DNA of 64,000 nt from Saccharopolyspora kobensis (GTDB lineage: Bacteria > Actinomycetota > Actinomycetes > Mycobacteriales > Pseudonocardiaceae): contig NZ_FNVB01000007.1 in NCBI RefSeq assembly GCF_900108315.1, forward strand, positions 62,001 through 126,000, written 5' to 3'. The position numbers and the translations under genes are program-made. Shown one piece after another: positions 8,500-17,293 of this stretch. Position 1 is the first letter of the stretch, and every line of letters begins with the position of its first letter. The notes under the pieces were generated by a model. That model had not been told where the DNA came from. It was given only the letters and a program-made list of their open reading frames with translations, and did no database searches.

Positions 8500-9552
8500 G
8501 TGCGCGACGTGGCGTCGCACCGACTTAAGCGATCTCTGCGAGGAGCCCTTACCGCGACTGCGGTTGTCGCCGTGGTTGGCATGTCCTCCGGGCCGGCGCT
8601 CGCAGACCCACCACTTCCCGACAACGCCTCGGACGCGGCCAAGCAGGTCCGCGAGCTGCAGAACCAAGCGGTGCAGATCACCGAGGACATGAAGAAGGCC
8701 GAGGACGACCACGCGGCCAAGCAGGCGGAGCTCCAGCGCGCCAACGACGAGGCGGGCCAGGCGGAGCAGGTCGCCAACCAGGCCAGGGCCGACGAGGAGC
8801 GATTCCGCGGCCAGGTCGACCAGCTGACCCACGCCTCCTACCAGGGCGCCCGGCTGAACAAGCTGTCCGCGCTGCTGGTGAGCGAGACTCCCGAGGACTT
8901 CCTCAACCGCGCTTCCGCGCTGGACGCGCTGGCCAAGGACAACAACGACGCCGTCCAGGCGCTCGCTTCGGCGCGCCGCCAGGCGGAGACCGCTGAGCGC
9001 GCTGCGCAGGACGCCCGCAACCGGGCGGCCCAGGCCGAGGCGGACGCCGGTCGCATCTACGAGGACGTCAAGAACAAGTCCAGGGAGATGCAGGCCCAGA
9101 TCAAGAAGGTCCAGGAGCGCTACAACGAGCTCACCGGCGCCGACCAGGACTCCTTGATCACCGATGGCGACACCAACGCCAGCCCGATCGCCGGTGCCGG
9201 TGCGGCGATCAAGGCGGTCAACGCGGCGCTGAGCAAGCAGGGCTCGCCGTACGTGTGGGGTGCCAAGGGCCCGTCGCAGTTCGACTGCTCCGGGCTGACC
9301 TACTGGGCCTACAAGCAGGCCGGAGTCACCCTCGGCGGCTCCACCAAGACCCAGGTCAACCAGGGGCAATCGGTGTCGGCGGCCAACCTCAAGCCCGGCG
9401 ACCTGATCTTCTACTACAGCCCGGTCAGCCACGTGTCGATCTACATCGGCAACGGCAAGGCGGTGCACGCGCCGACCACCGGTGACGTGGTGAAGGTCGC
9501 GGACTACAAGAAGATCGGCCCGGTGACCTCGATCCGCCGCGTGGCGGGCTGA
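8500..9552 (+). CDS. secreted NlpC/P60 peptidoglycan endopeptidase (RipA/RipC-like)
   Basis: A 350-aa exported D,L-endopeptidase expected to cut peptide stems in peptidoglycan. A signal peptide (about 1-37, ending PALADP) precedes a long coiled coil (about 45-215, Ala/Gln/Glu/Lys-rich, as in RipA and RipC). The C-terminal NlpC/P60 domain has the catalytic Cys263 in FDCSGLTYWAY and His311 in SHVSIYIGNG. The coiled coil probably autoinhibits the enzyme or docks FtsEX, by analogy. GTG 8500 follows the SD AGAAGGAG. It corresponds in order to Rv2190c. The long structured leader suggests RNA-level control. A strong terminator follows. Confidence 0.95.
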   Translation: MRDVASHRLKRSLRGALTATAVVAVVGMSSGPALADPPLPDNASDAAKQVRELQNQAVQITEDMKKAEDDHAAKQAELQRANDEAGQAEQVANQARADEERFRGQVDQLTHASYQGARLNKLSALLVSETPEDFLNRASALDALAKDNNDAVQALASARRQAETAERAAQDARNRAAQAEADAGRIYEDVKNKSREMQAQIKKVQERYNELTGADQDSLITDGDTNASPIAGAGAAIKAVNAALSKQGSPYVWGAKGPSQFDCSGLTYWAYKQAGVTLGGSTKTQVNQGQSVSAANLKPGDLIFYYSPVSHVSIYIGNGKAVHAPTTGDVVKVADYKKIGPVTSIRRVAG

Positions 9553-9567
9553 ACCGACTGATCGCAC

Positions 9568-9599
9568 CAGGGCCGGCGCGCACCCGCGTGCCGGCCCTG
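9568..9599 (+). terminator. terminator after the NlpC/P60 gene
   Basis: CAGGGCCGGC (9568-9577) pairs with GCCGGCCCTG (9590-9599), followed by ATCGTCTTCCT. Confidence 0.8.
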
Positions 9600-9644
9600 A
9601 TCGTCTTCCTGCGGGCCGGAGGAGGTCCGGGATGCACTCGACCC

Positions 9645-9650
9645 TACGAT
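9645..9650 (+). promoter_or_regulatory. -10 box TACGAT before the metallopeptidase gene
   Basis: TACGAT is followed after 7 nt by GTG 9658, compatible with a leaderless start at that codon rather than the ATG at 9649. Confidence 0.35.
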
Positions 9651-10908
9651 GCGCTCTGTGCTGAGCGCTGGGAGCTTTCGCGGGTGGCTGGCGGCGGCCG
9701 CTTCCGGTGCCGTGCTGATCGGCATGACCTTGGTCGGGCTGCCCGGGACGCCTCGCCACGTCGGTCAGACGGAGTCCGCGGCGCCGGAATCGGCGCACGA
9801 ATCCGCGGTCCGGCAGCTCCTGGCGCAGCGGGCCGCCGCGATCCGCTCCGGCGACGCCGCGGCGTTCGCGACCACAGTGGACCCGCTGGCGCCCGCGGAG
9901 TTCCAGCAGCGCCAGCACGAGTGGTTCCGCAACCTGGCGGCGATCCCGCTGGCCGAGTGGTCGTACGAGGTCGACGCGACGGCTGAACCGCTGCTCGGCG
10001 ACGACACCTGGGAACCGGTGGTCTCGCTGCGCTACGCGCTGTCCGGTGTGGACGGCGTGCCGACGACGCGGCGGATCGAGCACTCCTTCGTGCGCCGGGG
10101 GAATTCCTGGTACGTCGCCGACGACGCGGGCCGGCACCGGTGGCGAGGACCGTGGGACTTCGGCCCGTGCCACGTCGTTCGCACCGCGGGCGGGCTGGTG
10201 ATCGGGCACCGGCGGGAGCCGGTGGAGCGGGTGGCCCGGCAGCTGGACGCCGCCATCCGCGACGTGACCCGGGTGTGGGGGCCGGGATGGGCCCAGCAGG
10301 TCGGAGTGCTGATCCCGGAGTCGCGGGAGGAGCTGCGCTCGATGGTGGGCCCGGAGTTCGCCGCGGAGGGCGGGATCGCGGCGGTCGCGGTCGCCGACCG
10401 GGTGGACACCGCGGCGCGCCGGGTGGAGGGGCCGCGGGTGGTGCTCAACCTGCGGACCGCGACGGAGCTGCCGGACGCGGCGCTGGCCGTGGTGCTGCGC
10501 CACGAGATCACCCACATCGCCGCCCGTCCGTACACAGTGGATGGTGCGCCGATGTGGCTGCGGGAGGGCTTCGCCGACTACGTCGGCTACCGCGACAGCG
10601 GGATGTCGCCGCGCGAGGTCGCGCCGGAGCTGGTCCGCGAGCTGCGCGCCGGCGGCCCGCCGGAGGAACTGCCCGCCGCCGACTTCCACCGAGCCGCCCG
10701 CCTCGACCTGGCCTACCAGCAGTCCTGGTCGCTGGTCCGCTACCTCGTCGAGCGCTTCGGCGAGCCGCGCGTGGTGCGCCTCTACCACCGCGTGGCGGCC
10801 ACTGACTCGCCCGCGGACGCGGACGCGGCCCTGCACGCGGAAACCGGGCTGACAGCGGCCCAGCTCCGCGAGGACTGGGCGCGTTCGCTGCCCGCCACCT
10901 TCGGCTGA
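9649..10908 (+). CDS. secreted gluzincin metallopeptidase-like protein (peptidase MA type)
   Basis: A 419-aa protein (416 if it starts at GTG 9658) with an N-terminal hydrophobic signal or anchor (GWLAAAASGAVLIGMTLVG). A nuclear-transport-factor-like segment follows (about 50-170). The C-terminal zinc-protease module has HEITHIAA (HExxH, near residue 285) and a downstream glutamate in WLREGFADYVGY, the peptidase MA layout. It is probably extracytoplasmic; the substrate is unknown. It lies between the NlpC/P60 hydrolase and fadD15, and its 3' end meets a bidirectional terminator. The HExxH and glutamate are directly visible; function is by family only. Confidence 0.8.
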   Translation: MRSVLSAGSFRGWLAAAASGAVLIGMTLVGLPGTPRHVGQTESAAPESAHESAVRQLLAQRAAAIRSGDAAAFATTVDPLAPAEFQQRQHEWFRNLAAIPLAEWSYEVDATAEPLLGDDTWEPVVSLRYALSGVDGVPTTRRIEHSFVRRGNSWYVADDAGRHRWRGPWDFGPCHVVRTAGGLVIGHRREPVERVARQLDAAIRDVTRVWGPGWAQQVGVLIPESREELRSMVGPEFAAEGGIAAVAVADRVDTAARRVEGPRVVLNLRTATELPDAALAVVLRHEITHIAARPYTVDGAPMWLREGFADYVGYRDSGMSPREVAPELVRELRAGGPPEELPAADFHRAARLDLAYQQSWSLVRYLVERFGEPRVVRLYHRVAATDSPADADAALHAETGLTAAQLREDWARSLPATFG

Positions 10909-10910
10909 CG

Positions 10911-10950
10911 CGGAGGAGGCCCCGGCTCGTGCGAGCCGGGGCCTCCTCCG
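10911..10950. terminator. bidirectional terminator between the metallopeptidase and fadD15
   Basis: A perfect 19-bp stem (10911-10929 with 10932-10950) serving both convergent genes. It is the longest perfect GC-rich hairpin in the window. Confidence 0.9.
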
Positions 10951-10963
10951 CAGTCGCGAACGA

Positions 10964-12772
10964 TCAGGAGTAGATCGATTCGATGGTGGCCGCGTGGTTC
11001 TGGGCGACCTTGTTGCGCTTGAGCTTCATGCTCGGGGTCATCTCGCCGGTGGCCTCGGTGAAGTCCTCCGGGAGGATGCGGAACTGCTTGATCTGCTCGG
11101 CGCGGGAGACCGCCTTGTTGGCCTCGTCGACCGCCTTCTGCACCTCGGCGCGCAGATCCGGGTCGTCCACCAGGTCGGCGGCCGGGGTGTTCTCCGGGCG
11201 GGAGTTGTTGGCCAGCCAGGACGGCAGGAACTCCGGGTCGAGCGTGATCAGCGCGCCGATGAACGGCTTCTGGTCGCCGACCACCATGCACTGGCTGATC
11301 AGCGGGTGCGACCGCAGCGCGTCCTCCAGCACCGCCGGGGCGACGTTCTTGCCGCCCGCCGTGACGATGATCTCCTTCTTGCGGCCGGTGATCCGCAGGA
11401 AGCCCTCGTCGTCGAGCGAACCCAGGTCGCCGGTGTGGAACCAGCCGTCCTCGAGGGAGTCCTTGGTGGCCTGCGGGTTGTTCCAGTACTCGCGGAACAC
11501 CACGTCGCCCTTGACCAGCACCTCGCCGTCCTCGGCGATGCGGATCGTGGTCCCGGCGATCGGCTTGCCGACGGTGCCGACCTTGAACGCGGTCTCCACG
11601 TTGACCGCAGCGGCGGCGGTCGTCTCGGTGAGCCCGTAGCCCTCCAGCACCGGTACGCCGACGCCGCGGAAGAAGTGCGCGAGCCGCTCGCCCAGCGGCG
11701 CACCGCCGGAGACCGCCGCGATGCACCGGCCGCCGAGCGCCGCGCGCAGCTTGCCGTAGACCAGCTTGTCGAACAGCAGGTGCTTGAGCTTCAGCGACAG
11801 CCCGGCACCGCCGGAGTCCAGCGCGCGGCTGTAGGCGACCGCGGTCTCCTCGGCGGTGTCGAAGATCTTGCCCTTGCCGCTGCCGTGCGCCTTCTGCTTG
11901 GCAGTGTTGTAGACCTTCTCGAAGACCCGGGGCACCGCGAGAACGAACGTCGGCCGGAACGAGCCGAGGTCGGTGACCAGTTCCTTGACGTCGCTGGTGT
12001 GCCCGAGGGTGACGCGGCCGTAGACGCACATCACGGTGATCGCGCGGGCGAGCACGTGCGCCATCGGCAGGAACATCAGCATCGAGTTGCCCGGCTTGGT
12101 CAGCTGCGGGAACGCCTCGATGTCGGCCCGCACCTCGGCGAGCATGTTGCGGTGGGTCAGCACGCAGCCCTTGGGGCGGCCGGTGGTGCCCGAGGTGTAG
12201 ATCAGGGTGGCCACGTCGTCGGCGCGCACCTCGCGGCGGCGCAGGTGCACGTCGCGGTCGTCCACCTCGGCGCCCAGCGCGGTCAGCTCGTCCACCGCGG
12301 CGGCCGCGCCGCCGCTGCTCGGCCCGTCGATCTGCCAGACGTGCGATACCTCGGGCAGCCGGTTCACGATGCCGTCCACCTCGGCGCGGTGCGCCTCGGT
12401 CTCCACGAAGACGGCCTTGGCCCCGGAGTCGGTGAGGATCCACTCCGCCTGGTCGGCCGAGGAGGTCTCGTAGATCGGCACCGTGGCGCAGCCCGCGGTC
12501 CAGATCGCGAAGTCCAGCAGGCTCCACTCGTAGCGGGTGCGGGACATCAGCCCGACCCGGTCGCCGGGCTGCAGACCGCTGGCCACCAGGCCCTTCGCCA
12601 CGGCCAGCACCTGCGCGGCGAAGTCGGCGGCGGTGACGTCGACCCAGGTGCCGTCCACCCGGCGCCGGAAGCTCACCGTGCTCCCGAAGCGCTCCGCGTT
12701 GGCCCACACCATGTCGGTGAGGTTCTCGTCATCGGCCACCGCCGTGGTGGCTGGTGCGCTGAACTCTCGCAC
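10964..12772 (-). CDS. fadD15: long-chain acyl-CoA synthetase, FadD15 type
   Basis: Activates fatty acids to acyl-CoA via acyl-AMP. The 602-aa product carries the AMP-binding P-loop [11 protein letters not shown], the GYGLTETT motif, WFHTGDLG and the C-terminal [15 protein letters not shown] containing the hinge region. Its length and N-terminus (VREFSAP) match M. tuberculosis FadD15 (Rv2187). The start is GTG 12772, preceded by GGAGG at 7 nt. An in-frame extension to 12922 is rejected because it crosses the likely promoter and operator. An upstream -10 (TAGGTT, complement of 12810-12815) and a dyad at 12825-12840 suggest transcriptional control by a TetR-type fatty-acid regulator. Confidence 0.95.
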   Translation of the reverse strand: MREFSAPATTAVADDENLTDMVWANAERFGSTVSFRRRVDGTWVDVTAADFAAQVLAVAKGLVASGLQPGDRVGLMSRTRYEWSLLDFAIWTAGCATVPIYETSSADQAEWILTDSGAKAVFVETEAHRAEVDGIVNRLPEVSHVWQIDGPSSGGAAAAVDELTALGAEVDDRDVHLRRREVRADDVATLIYTSGTTGRPKGCVLTHRNMLAEVRADIEAFPQLTKPGNSMLMFLPMAHVLARAITVMCVYGRVTLGHTSDVKELVTDLGSFRPTFVLAVPRVFEKVYNTAKQKAHGSGKGKIFDTAEETAVAYSRALDSGGAGLSLKLKHLLFDKLVYGKLRAALGGRCIAAVSGGAPLGERLAHFFRGVGVPVLEGYGLTETTAAAAVNVETAFKVGTVGKPIAGTTIRIAEDGEVLVKGDVVFREYWNNPQATKDSLEDGWFHTGDLGSLDDEGFLRITGRKKEIIVTAGGKNVAPAVLEDALRSHPLISQCMVVGDQKPFIGALITLDPEFLPSWLANNSRPENTPAADLVDDPDLRAEVQKAVDEANKAVSRAEQIKQFRILPEDFTEATGEMTPSMKLKRNKVAQNHAATIESIYS

Positions 12773-12809
12773 GTCGAAACCTCCGAAAACACGCCAGTCA
12801 GTGGGGCAC

Positions 12810-12840
12810 AACCTAACGCTGATAGTTACTGAGCGGTAGT
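12810..12840 (-). promoter_or_regulatory. fadD15 promoter with candidate TetR-type operator
   Basis: On the minus strand, TAGGTT (12815-12810) is a -10 box giving a 5' leader of about 30 nt with SD. Just upstream, ACTACCGCTCAGTAAC (12840-12825) is close to the palindrome TACTGACCGGTCAGTA-like sites often seen before actinobacterial fatty-acid genes. The operator match is approximate. Confidence 0.35.
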
Positions 12841-12951
12841 CCCCTTCGTCCGACCGCGCCAGCCAGCACAGCCTAGAGGCCGTCACGATCGTTCGGGCGA
12901 CTCCGGTCCGGGGTCGCACCACGGGCGGTGGGCGGCGGGTCCGGGACGGAT

Positions 12952-12957
12952 TAGGTT
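12952..12957 (+). promoter_or_regulatory. -10 box TAGGTT of the metallophosphoesterase gene
   Basis: TAGGTT lies about 33 nt before ATG 12990, giving a short leader that contains the SD GAGAGGAG. Confidence 0.45.
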
Positions 12958-12989
12958 CGGGGGAGCAGAGACCGGTGGAGAGGAGTCGG

Positions 12990-13778
12990 ATGCGCGTCCA
13001 CGTCGTTTCGGATGTTCACGGCAACGTCGAGGCGCTCAAGCGCGCGGGCGACGGCGCCGACGCGCTCGTGGTGCTCGGTGACCTGATCGACTTCGTGGAC
13101 TACCACGACCACGGCAAGGGCATCCTCGGACGCGTGTTCGGCGCGGAGAAGGTGGCCCGGTTCGCCGAGCTGCGCCGCGGGCCGCACCTCGCGGAGTTCG
13201 GCACCTACGTGCGATCGCTCTGGGCGAGCCTGACGGACCCGGCCGCGGTCGTGGAGGAAGCCGTGCGCGAGCAGTACGCCGAGCTCTTCGGCGCGCTGAC
13301 CGCACCCACCTACGCCACGCCCGGCAACGTCGACGCGCCGCACCTGTGGCCGGAGTTCGCCGGTGCCGGGGTGCACGTGCTGGACGGCGAGAGCGTCGAG
13401 ATCGGCGGCCTGACCTTCGGCTTCGTCGGCGGCACGGTGCTCCCGCCCGGTGCGGTGCTGCGCAAGAGCGCGGCCTGGGTGCCGTACCTGCGGGAAGCGG
13501 GGGAGTACGACGCCGCGGTGGCCGGGCTGCCCGCGGTCGACGTGCTCTGCACCCACCTGCCGCCCGCCGTGCCGGAGCTGATCTACGACGTGGTGGCCCG
13601 CAGGCCGGAGCTGGGTTCGGCCGCGCTGGCCGAGCGGATCGCCGCCGATCAGCCGCGCTGGTCGCTGTTCGGGCACGTGCACCAGCCGCTGGCGCAGCGG
13701 GTGCGCATCGGGCGCACCGAGTGCGTCAACGTCGGGCATTTCCAGCGCACCGGACGTCCTTACCCGATCGAGTGGTGA
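12990..13778 (+). CDS. metallophosphoesterase (calcineurin-like)
   Basis: A 262-aa cytoplasmic dimetal phosphoesterase. Motifs in order: SDVHGN (D-x-H), LVVLGDLIDFVD (GDxxD), PGNVDAP (GNxD, in place of the common GNHD), then THLP and LFGHVHQP (GHxH). The start is ATG 12990, 7 nt after GAGAGGAG; an upstream GTG at 12975 would place the SD inside the gene. The substrate is unknown. It stands just before the SRPBCC-ArsA-glk run in the same direction. The GNVD variation of the His site is worth noting but occurs in this family. Confidence 0.85.
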   Translation: MRVHVVSDVHGNVEALKRAGDGADALVVLGDLIDFVDYHDHGKGILGRVFGAEKVARFAELRRGPHLAEFGTYVRSLWASLTDPAAVVEEAVREQYAELFGALTAPTYATPGNVDAPHLWPEFAGAGVHVLDGESVEIGGLTFGFVGGTVLPPGAVLRKSAAWVPYLREAGEYDAAVAGLPAVDVLCTHLPPAVPELIYDVVARRPELGSAALAERIAADQPRWSLFGHVHQPLAQRVRIGRTECVNVGHFQRTGRPYPIEW

Positions 13779-13831
13779 CCCCGGCGGCGGACCTGGCGAT
13801 CCTCCGCGCCGCTGCGCCCACCCGCACCCGG

Positions 13832-13837
13832 TAACCT
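13832..13837 (+). promoter_or_regulatory. -10 box TAACCT, leaderless start for the SRPBCC operon
   Basis: TAACCT, six nucleotides, ATG 13844. It heads the four-gene run SRPBCC-ArsA-SCO2127-like-glkA. Confidence 0.6.
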
Positions 13838-13843
13838 GCGCGC

Positions 13844-14287
13844 ATGGTCGATCAGTCCACCCAGTCCATCGTGATCAAGGCCGCCGCCGCGGAGATCATG
13901 GGCGTCATCGGGGATTTCGCCGCCTACCCGGAGTGGGCGGCGGCCGTGAAGGAGACCGAGGTGAAGTCGCTGACCTCGGACGGCAAGGCCGAGAAGGTGC
14001 GCTTCGTCCTGGACGCGGGAGTGGTCAAGGACACCTACGTCAACGTCTACGACTGGGCGGCCGACGGCCTGTCGGTGAGCTGGGAGCTCACCGAGGGCCA
14101 GGTGCAGAAGGCGCAGCACGGCAGCTACCGGCTCGAGCCGCTGCCCGACGGCAGCACCGAGGTCACCTACAGCCTGGCGGTGGACCTGGCCATCCCGATG
14201 ATCGGGATGTTCAAGCGCAAGGCCGAGAAGATGATCATGGACACGGCGCTGAAGGAGCTCAAGCGCCGCGTGGAGCACGCCGGGTAA
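13844..14287 (+). CDS. SRPBCC (START-like, polyketide cyclase/dehydrase) family protein
   Basis: A 147-aa helix-grip fold protein: IVIKAAAAEIMGVIGDFAAYPEW at the N-terminus, a central sheet with GSYRLEPLPDGSTEVTYSL, and a long C-terminal helix ending LKELKRRVEHAG. These bind hydrophobic ligands in a cavity, but the ligand here is unknown. It is orthologous in position to Rv2185c, next to the ArsA ATPase (Rv2184c in M. tuberculosis). It is leaderless, and only 4 nt separate its stop from the next start. Confidence 0.9.
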   Translation: MVDQSTQSIVIKAAAAEIMGVIGDFAAYPEWAAAVKETEVKSLTSDGKAEKVRFVLDAGVVKDTYVNVYDWAADGLSVSWELTEGQVQKAQHGSYRLEPLPDGSTEVTYSLAVDLAIPMIGMFKRKAEKMIMDTALKELKRRVEHAG

Positions 14288-14291
14288 CCCG

Positions 14292-15509
14292 TTGCGGATC
14301 CTGCTTCTCACCGGGAAGGGCGGGGTGGGCAAGACCACCCTCGCCGCGGCCACGGCCGCCCGCATCGCCGCGGCGGGCCGGAAGGTGCTCGTGGTCTCCA
14401 CCGACCCGGCGCACTCGCTGGCCGACGCCCTCGGCGCGGAGCTCGGCGCGGAACCGGCCGAGGTGCGGCTGGACGGCTCCCACGCGGTGCTGCACGCGGC
14501 CGAGGTGCAGACCCGCGCGCTCGTCGACGGAACCTGGCGCGAGCTGCGCGAACACCTGCGGACGATGCTTCAGGGCGCCGGAGTGGGCGAGGTCGACGCC
14601 GAGGAGCTGACGGTGCTGCCCGGCGTGGAGGACCTCCTAGCGCTCTCCGAGGTGCACCGGCTGGCGGCCAGCGGGCTGTGGGACACCGTGCTCGTCGACT
14701 GCGGGCCGACCGCCGAGACGCTGCGGCTGCTCGCCCTGCCGGAATCGCTGGCCGGCTACCTGGAACGGCTGTTCCCGGCGCACCGCAGGGCCGTGCGCGG
14801 GCTGCTGGCGGGGATCGCGGGCAGCGATCAGGTGCAGCGCTGGGACGCGGTCGCCGACGGGCTGGGGCGGCTGGCGGAACGGCTGAGCGCGCTCAAGGAC
14901 ATGCTCGCCGACCCGGGCACCAGCGTGCGGCTGGTGCTGACCCCGGAGTCGGTGGTCGCCGCGGAAACCCGCCGCACGCTGACGGCGCTGGCGCTGCAGC
15001 AGATCCGGGTGGACGGGCTGATCGCCAACCGGGTGGTGCCGGACCCGGGATCGGCGCGCGGCGCGGCCGCCCAGTGGCTGCGCACCCGGCGCCGCGAGCA
15101 GGAGGACGTCCTCGAATCCCTGCGCAGCGCCACGGACCTGCCGCTGCGCGTCGTGGAGCACCGCGCTGCCGAGCCGGTGGGCGCGGAGGCGCTCCTGGAG
15201 CTCGGCGCCGAGCTCTACGCCGACGCGGACCCGCTGGAGAACCTGCCTGCCGCCCCGGCCATGCGGGTCACCGGCGGTGGGCGGACGCTGGAGGCGGAGT
15301 ACGACCTGCGGATCGCGCTGCCGCTGCACCCGGCGGCGGAGCTGGACCTGGCCCGCATCGGTGACGAGCTGGCGATCACGGTGGACGGCCGCCGCCGGTT
15401 GGTCGCGCTGCCCGCGGTGCTGCGGCGGTGCGTCGTGACCGGCGCGATCGCCGGTGACGACGGGCTGACGGTGCGGTTCCGGCCCGACCCGGAACAGTGG
15501 ATGCGGTGA
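14292..15509 (+). CDS. ArsA/GET3-family ATPase
   Basis: A 405-aa P-loop ATPase of the ArsA/Get3 type. Walker A deviant motif GKGGVGKTTLAAATA starts at residue 8. VVSTDPAHSLADALG is the switch I region, and VLVDCGPTAETLRLL is the Walker B/switch II equivalent. A C-terminal beta domain (GGRTLEAEYDLRIALPL) resembles a small heat-shock/ArsA-C module. Bacterial members are not shown to transport arsenite here, since no arsB or arsR is nearby. It may handle membrane or hydrophobic clients with the neighbouring SRPBCC protein. TTG 14292 directly precedes the P-loop and is the only sensible start. Confidence 0.88.
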   Translation: MRILLLTGKGGVGKTTLAAATAARIAAAGRKVLVVSTDPAHSLADALGAELGAEPAEVRLDGSHAVLHAAEVQTRALVDGTWRELREHLRTMLQGAGVGEVDAEELTVLPGVEDLLALSEVHRLAASGLWDTVLVDCGPTAETLRLLALPESLAGYLERLFPAHRRAVRGLLAGIAGSDQVQRWDAVADGLGRLAERLSALKDMLADPGTSVRLVLTPESVVAAETRRTLTALALQQIRVDGLIANRVVPDPGSARGAAAQWLRTRRREQEDVLESLRSATDLPLRVVEHRAAEPVGAEALLELGAELYADADPLENLPAAPAMRVTGGGRTLEAEYDLRIALPLHPAAELDLARIGDELAITVDGRRRLVALPAVLRRCVVTGAIAGDDGLTVRFRPDPEQWMR

Positions 15510-15853
15510 GAGCGGTGGACGAAGCGCGCAAGCACGATCAGCTGGTCGAGGAACTGCGACTGCTGCTGGACGCACTGGCCGGAAAGGCCGAGGAGTACCT
15601 GCGCGGCTGCGCCCCGCGCACCGAGGGCGAGGACCGCGGCTGCGGTTGGTGCCCGTTGTGCGCGGCGGTGGCGCTGGTGCGCGGGCAACGCCCGGAGCTC
15701 AACGACCAGCTGCTGGGGATCGTGCAGCTGCTGCGGCAGGCGATGGCCGAACCGGAGCCGCGACCGGCGGAAGAACCCGAGCCGGACGCGCCCGCCAAGG
15801 TGCAGCGCATCCGCGTGCAGCGGGTCGGCGGAACGGTGCTGGACGAGTGCTGA
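15506..15853 (+). CDS. SCO2127-like small protein upstream of glucokinase
   Basis: A 115-aa acidic protein with a helical N-terminal half, a CGWCPLCA cysteine pair motif (possible metal or redox site) and a Pro/Glu-rich tail. It corresponds by position and character to Streptomyces SCO2127, encoded just before glkA. The family has no firm biochemical role. Start GTG 15506 overlaps the ArsA stop (GTGA); GTG 15497 would add three residues. Its stop lies 7 nt inside the glkA start, so translation of glucokinase is probably coupled to it. Confidence 0.75.
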   Translation: MRAVDEARKHDQLVEELRLLLDALAGKAEEYLRGCAPRTEGEDRGCGWCPLCAAVALVRGQRPELNDQLLGIVQLLRQAMAEPEPRPAEEPEPDAPAKVQRIRVQRVGGTVLDEC

Positions 15854-16800
15854 CCATCGGCGTGGACGTCGGCGGCACCAGCGTGCGAGCCGGGGTCGTC
15901 GACCCGCACGGCGAGATCCTCGAAACCGGCCGGGTGCCCACACCGGCGGGCGGACCGCAGCTGAACGAGGCGATCGCGCGCACCGTGCGAAGCCTCTCCG
16001 ACCGGTACCCGGTGGCCGCGGTCGGGCTCGCGGTGGCGGGCTTCGTCAGCGAGGACCGCCGGGTGGTGCGCTTCGCGCCGCACCTGGCGTGGCGGCACGT
16101 CGCGGTCGCCGACGAACTCGCCGCCCGGCTCGGGATCCCGGTGGTCCTGGAGCACGACGCGAACGCGGCGGCCGTCGCCGAGCACCGGTTCGGCGCCGCG
16201 GCCGGAGCGCGGGTGGCGGCGCTGGTGGCCATCGGCACGGGCATCGGCGCGGCGCTGGTGATCGACGGCCAGGTCTTCCGCGGGGCGCGCGGGGTGGCGC
16301 CGGAGCTCGGCCACCTGCGGGTCGTGCCGGACGGCAGGCAGTGCTCGTGCGGCAAGCGCGGTTGCCTGGAGCGCTACTGCAGCGGAACGGCACTGGCCGC
16401 CACGGCGGTGGAGATGCTGCGCGCCGGCGGCGAACCGAGCGCGCTGCGGGAGTTGGCCGACCCGACCGGCGTCGACGTCGCGCGCGCGGCGGAAGCCGGA
16501 GATCCGCTCGCGCGGCGCGCGGTGGACGACCTGGCGCGCTGGCTGGGGGAGGGGCTGGCGCTGGTCGCCGACGTCTACGACCCGGAAGTGGTGGTGATCG
16601 CGGGCGGCGTCTCCGCATCGGCCCACCTCTACCTCGACGCGGCCCGCGAGCACTACGCGGCGATGAGCACCGGCGCCGGGCACCGCCCGCTGGCCGACGT
16701 CGTGGTCGCCCACCACGGCGACCCGGCGGCCATGATCGGCGCGGCGACCCTGGCCAGGGAACACGTCCTCACCACCGCCAAAGCCCCCTCCGGGGGCTGA
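15847..16800 (+). CDS. glkA: ROK-family glucokinase
   Basis: Phosphorylates glucose with ATP. In Streptomyces the orthologous GlkA also mediates glucose repression. The 317-aa product has the phosphate-binding IGVDVGGTSVRAG at the N-terminus, VLEHDANAAAV, GTGIGAALVIDG, ELGHLRV (catalytic-site His) and the ROK zinc motif CSCGKRGCLE. Length equals the Streptomyces enzyme. GTG 15847 overlaps the preceding stop by 7 nt. Last gene of the SRPBCC-ArsA run; hairpins at and after the stop end the transcript. Confidence 0.95.
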   Translation: MLTIGVDVGGTSVRAGVVDPHGEILETGRVPTPAGGPQLNEAIARTVRSLSDRYPVAAVGLAVAGFVSEDRRVVRFAPHLAWRHVAVADELAARLGIPVVLEHDANAAAVAEHRFGAAAGARVAALVAIGTGIGAALVIDGQVFRGARGVAPELGHLRVVPDGRQCSCGKRGCLERYCSGTALAATAVEMLRAGGEPSALRELADPTGVDVARAAEAGDPLARRAVDDLARWLGEGLALVADVYDPEVVVIAGGVSASAHLYLDAAREHYAAMSTGAGHRPLADVVVAHHGDPAAMIGAATLAREHVLTTAKAPSGG

Positions 16801-16832
16801 CGGCGCGTCTATTTCGCGCGAAATCGACGCCG
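16783..16832. terminator. terminator region after glkA
   Basis: GCCCCC/GGGGGC (16783-16797) overlaps the glkA stop. An imperfect larger stem around the palindrome ATTTCGCGCGAAAT lies at 16801-16832. It separates glkA from the convergent membrane-protein gene. Confidence 0.65.
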
Positions 16833-16843
16833 CCCCGGGTGAG

Positions 16844-17293
16844 TCAGACCTGGGCGCCGTCGTCGTCGGAGTTGCGCGGGGGTTGGCGCAGGCGGAGCAG
16901 GAGCCAGCCGATGCCGCTGCTGATCAGCACCAGGCCGAGCGGCAGGGTGATCGTGCTCGACAGCCCGGCCAGGCCCGGCACCAGCGCGAACAGCACGCCG
17001 ATCACGACCACGACGATGCCCGCCATGGTCGTCGGGCGCGGGGTCGGCAGCGGCGGGGGCTCCGGCGGGACGTAGTGCTCGTCCTCCTCGTTGGCCGGGG
17101 CCGCCCAGTCGCGCGGTCCGCTCTCGACCGGTGCGGCCACCGGCGGCGCTTCCGGCTTCTCGCCCCTGGTGACCGGCTCGTCGTCATCGGGCCAGCGCGC
17201 GAAGTTCTCGTCCCGCTCGAGGTCGGCGACGATCTCGGCGAAGGCCGCGTCGATGTCCTCCGGCCCGTCGGCGTTGTCGTGGCGCGTGCTCAT
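16844..17293 (-). CDS. small membrane protein with acidic cytoplasmic N-terminus
   Basis: A 149-aa product: an acidic N-terminal half, a Pro-rich linker (about 75-88), then two hydrophobic helices (GIVVVVIGVLFALVPGLAGL and ITLPLGLVLISSGIGWLLL) and a short polar tail. No family is recognised with confidence. Its ATG overlaps the stop of the upstream hydrolase gene by ATGA, so the two form an operon. The function is unknown. Confidence 0.75.
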   Translation of the reverse strand: MSTRHDNADGPEDIDAAFAEIVADLERDENFARWPDDDEPVTRGEKPEAPPVAAPVESGPRDWAAPANEEDEHYVPPEPPPLPTPRPTTMAGIVVVVIGVLFALVPGLAGLSSTITLPLGLVLISSGIGWLLLRLRQPPRNSDDDGAQV

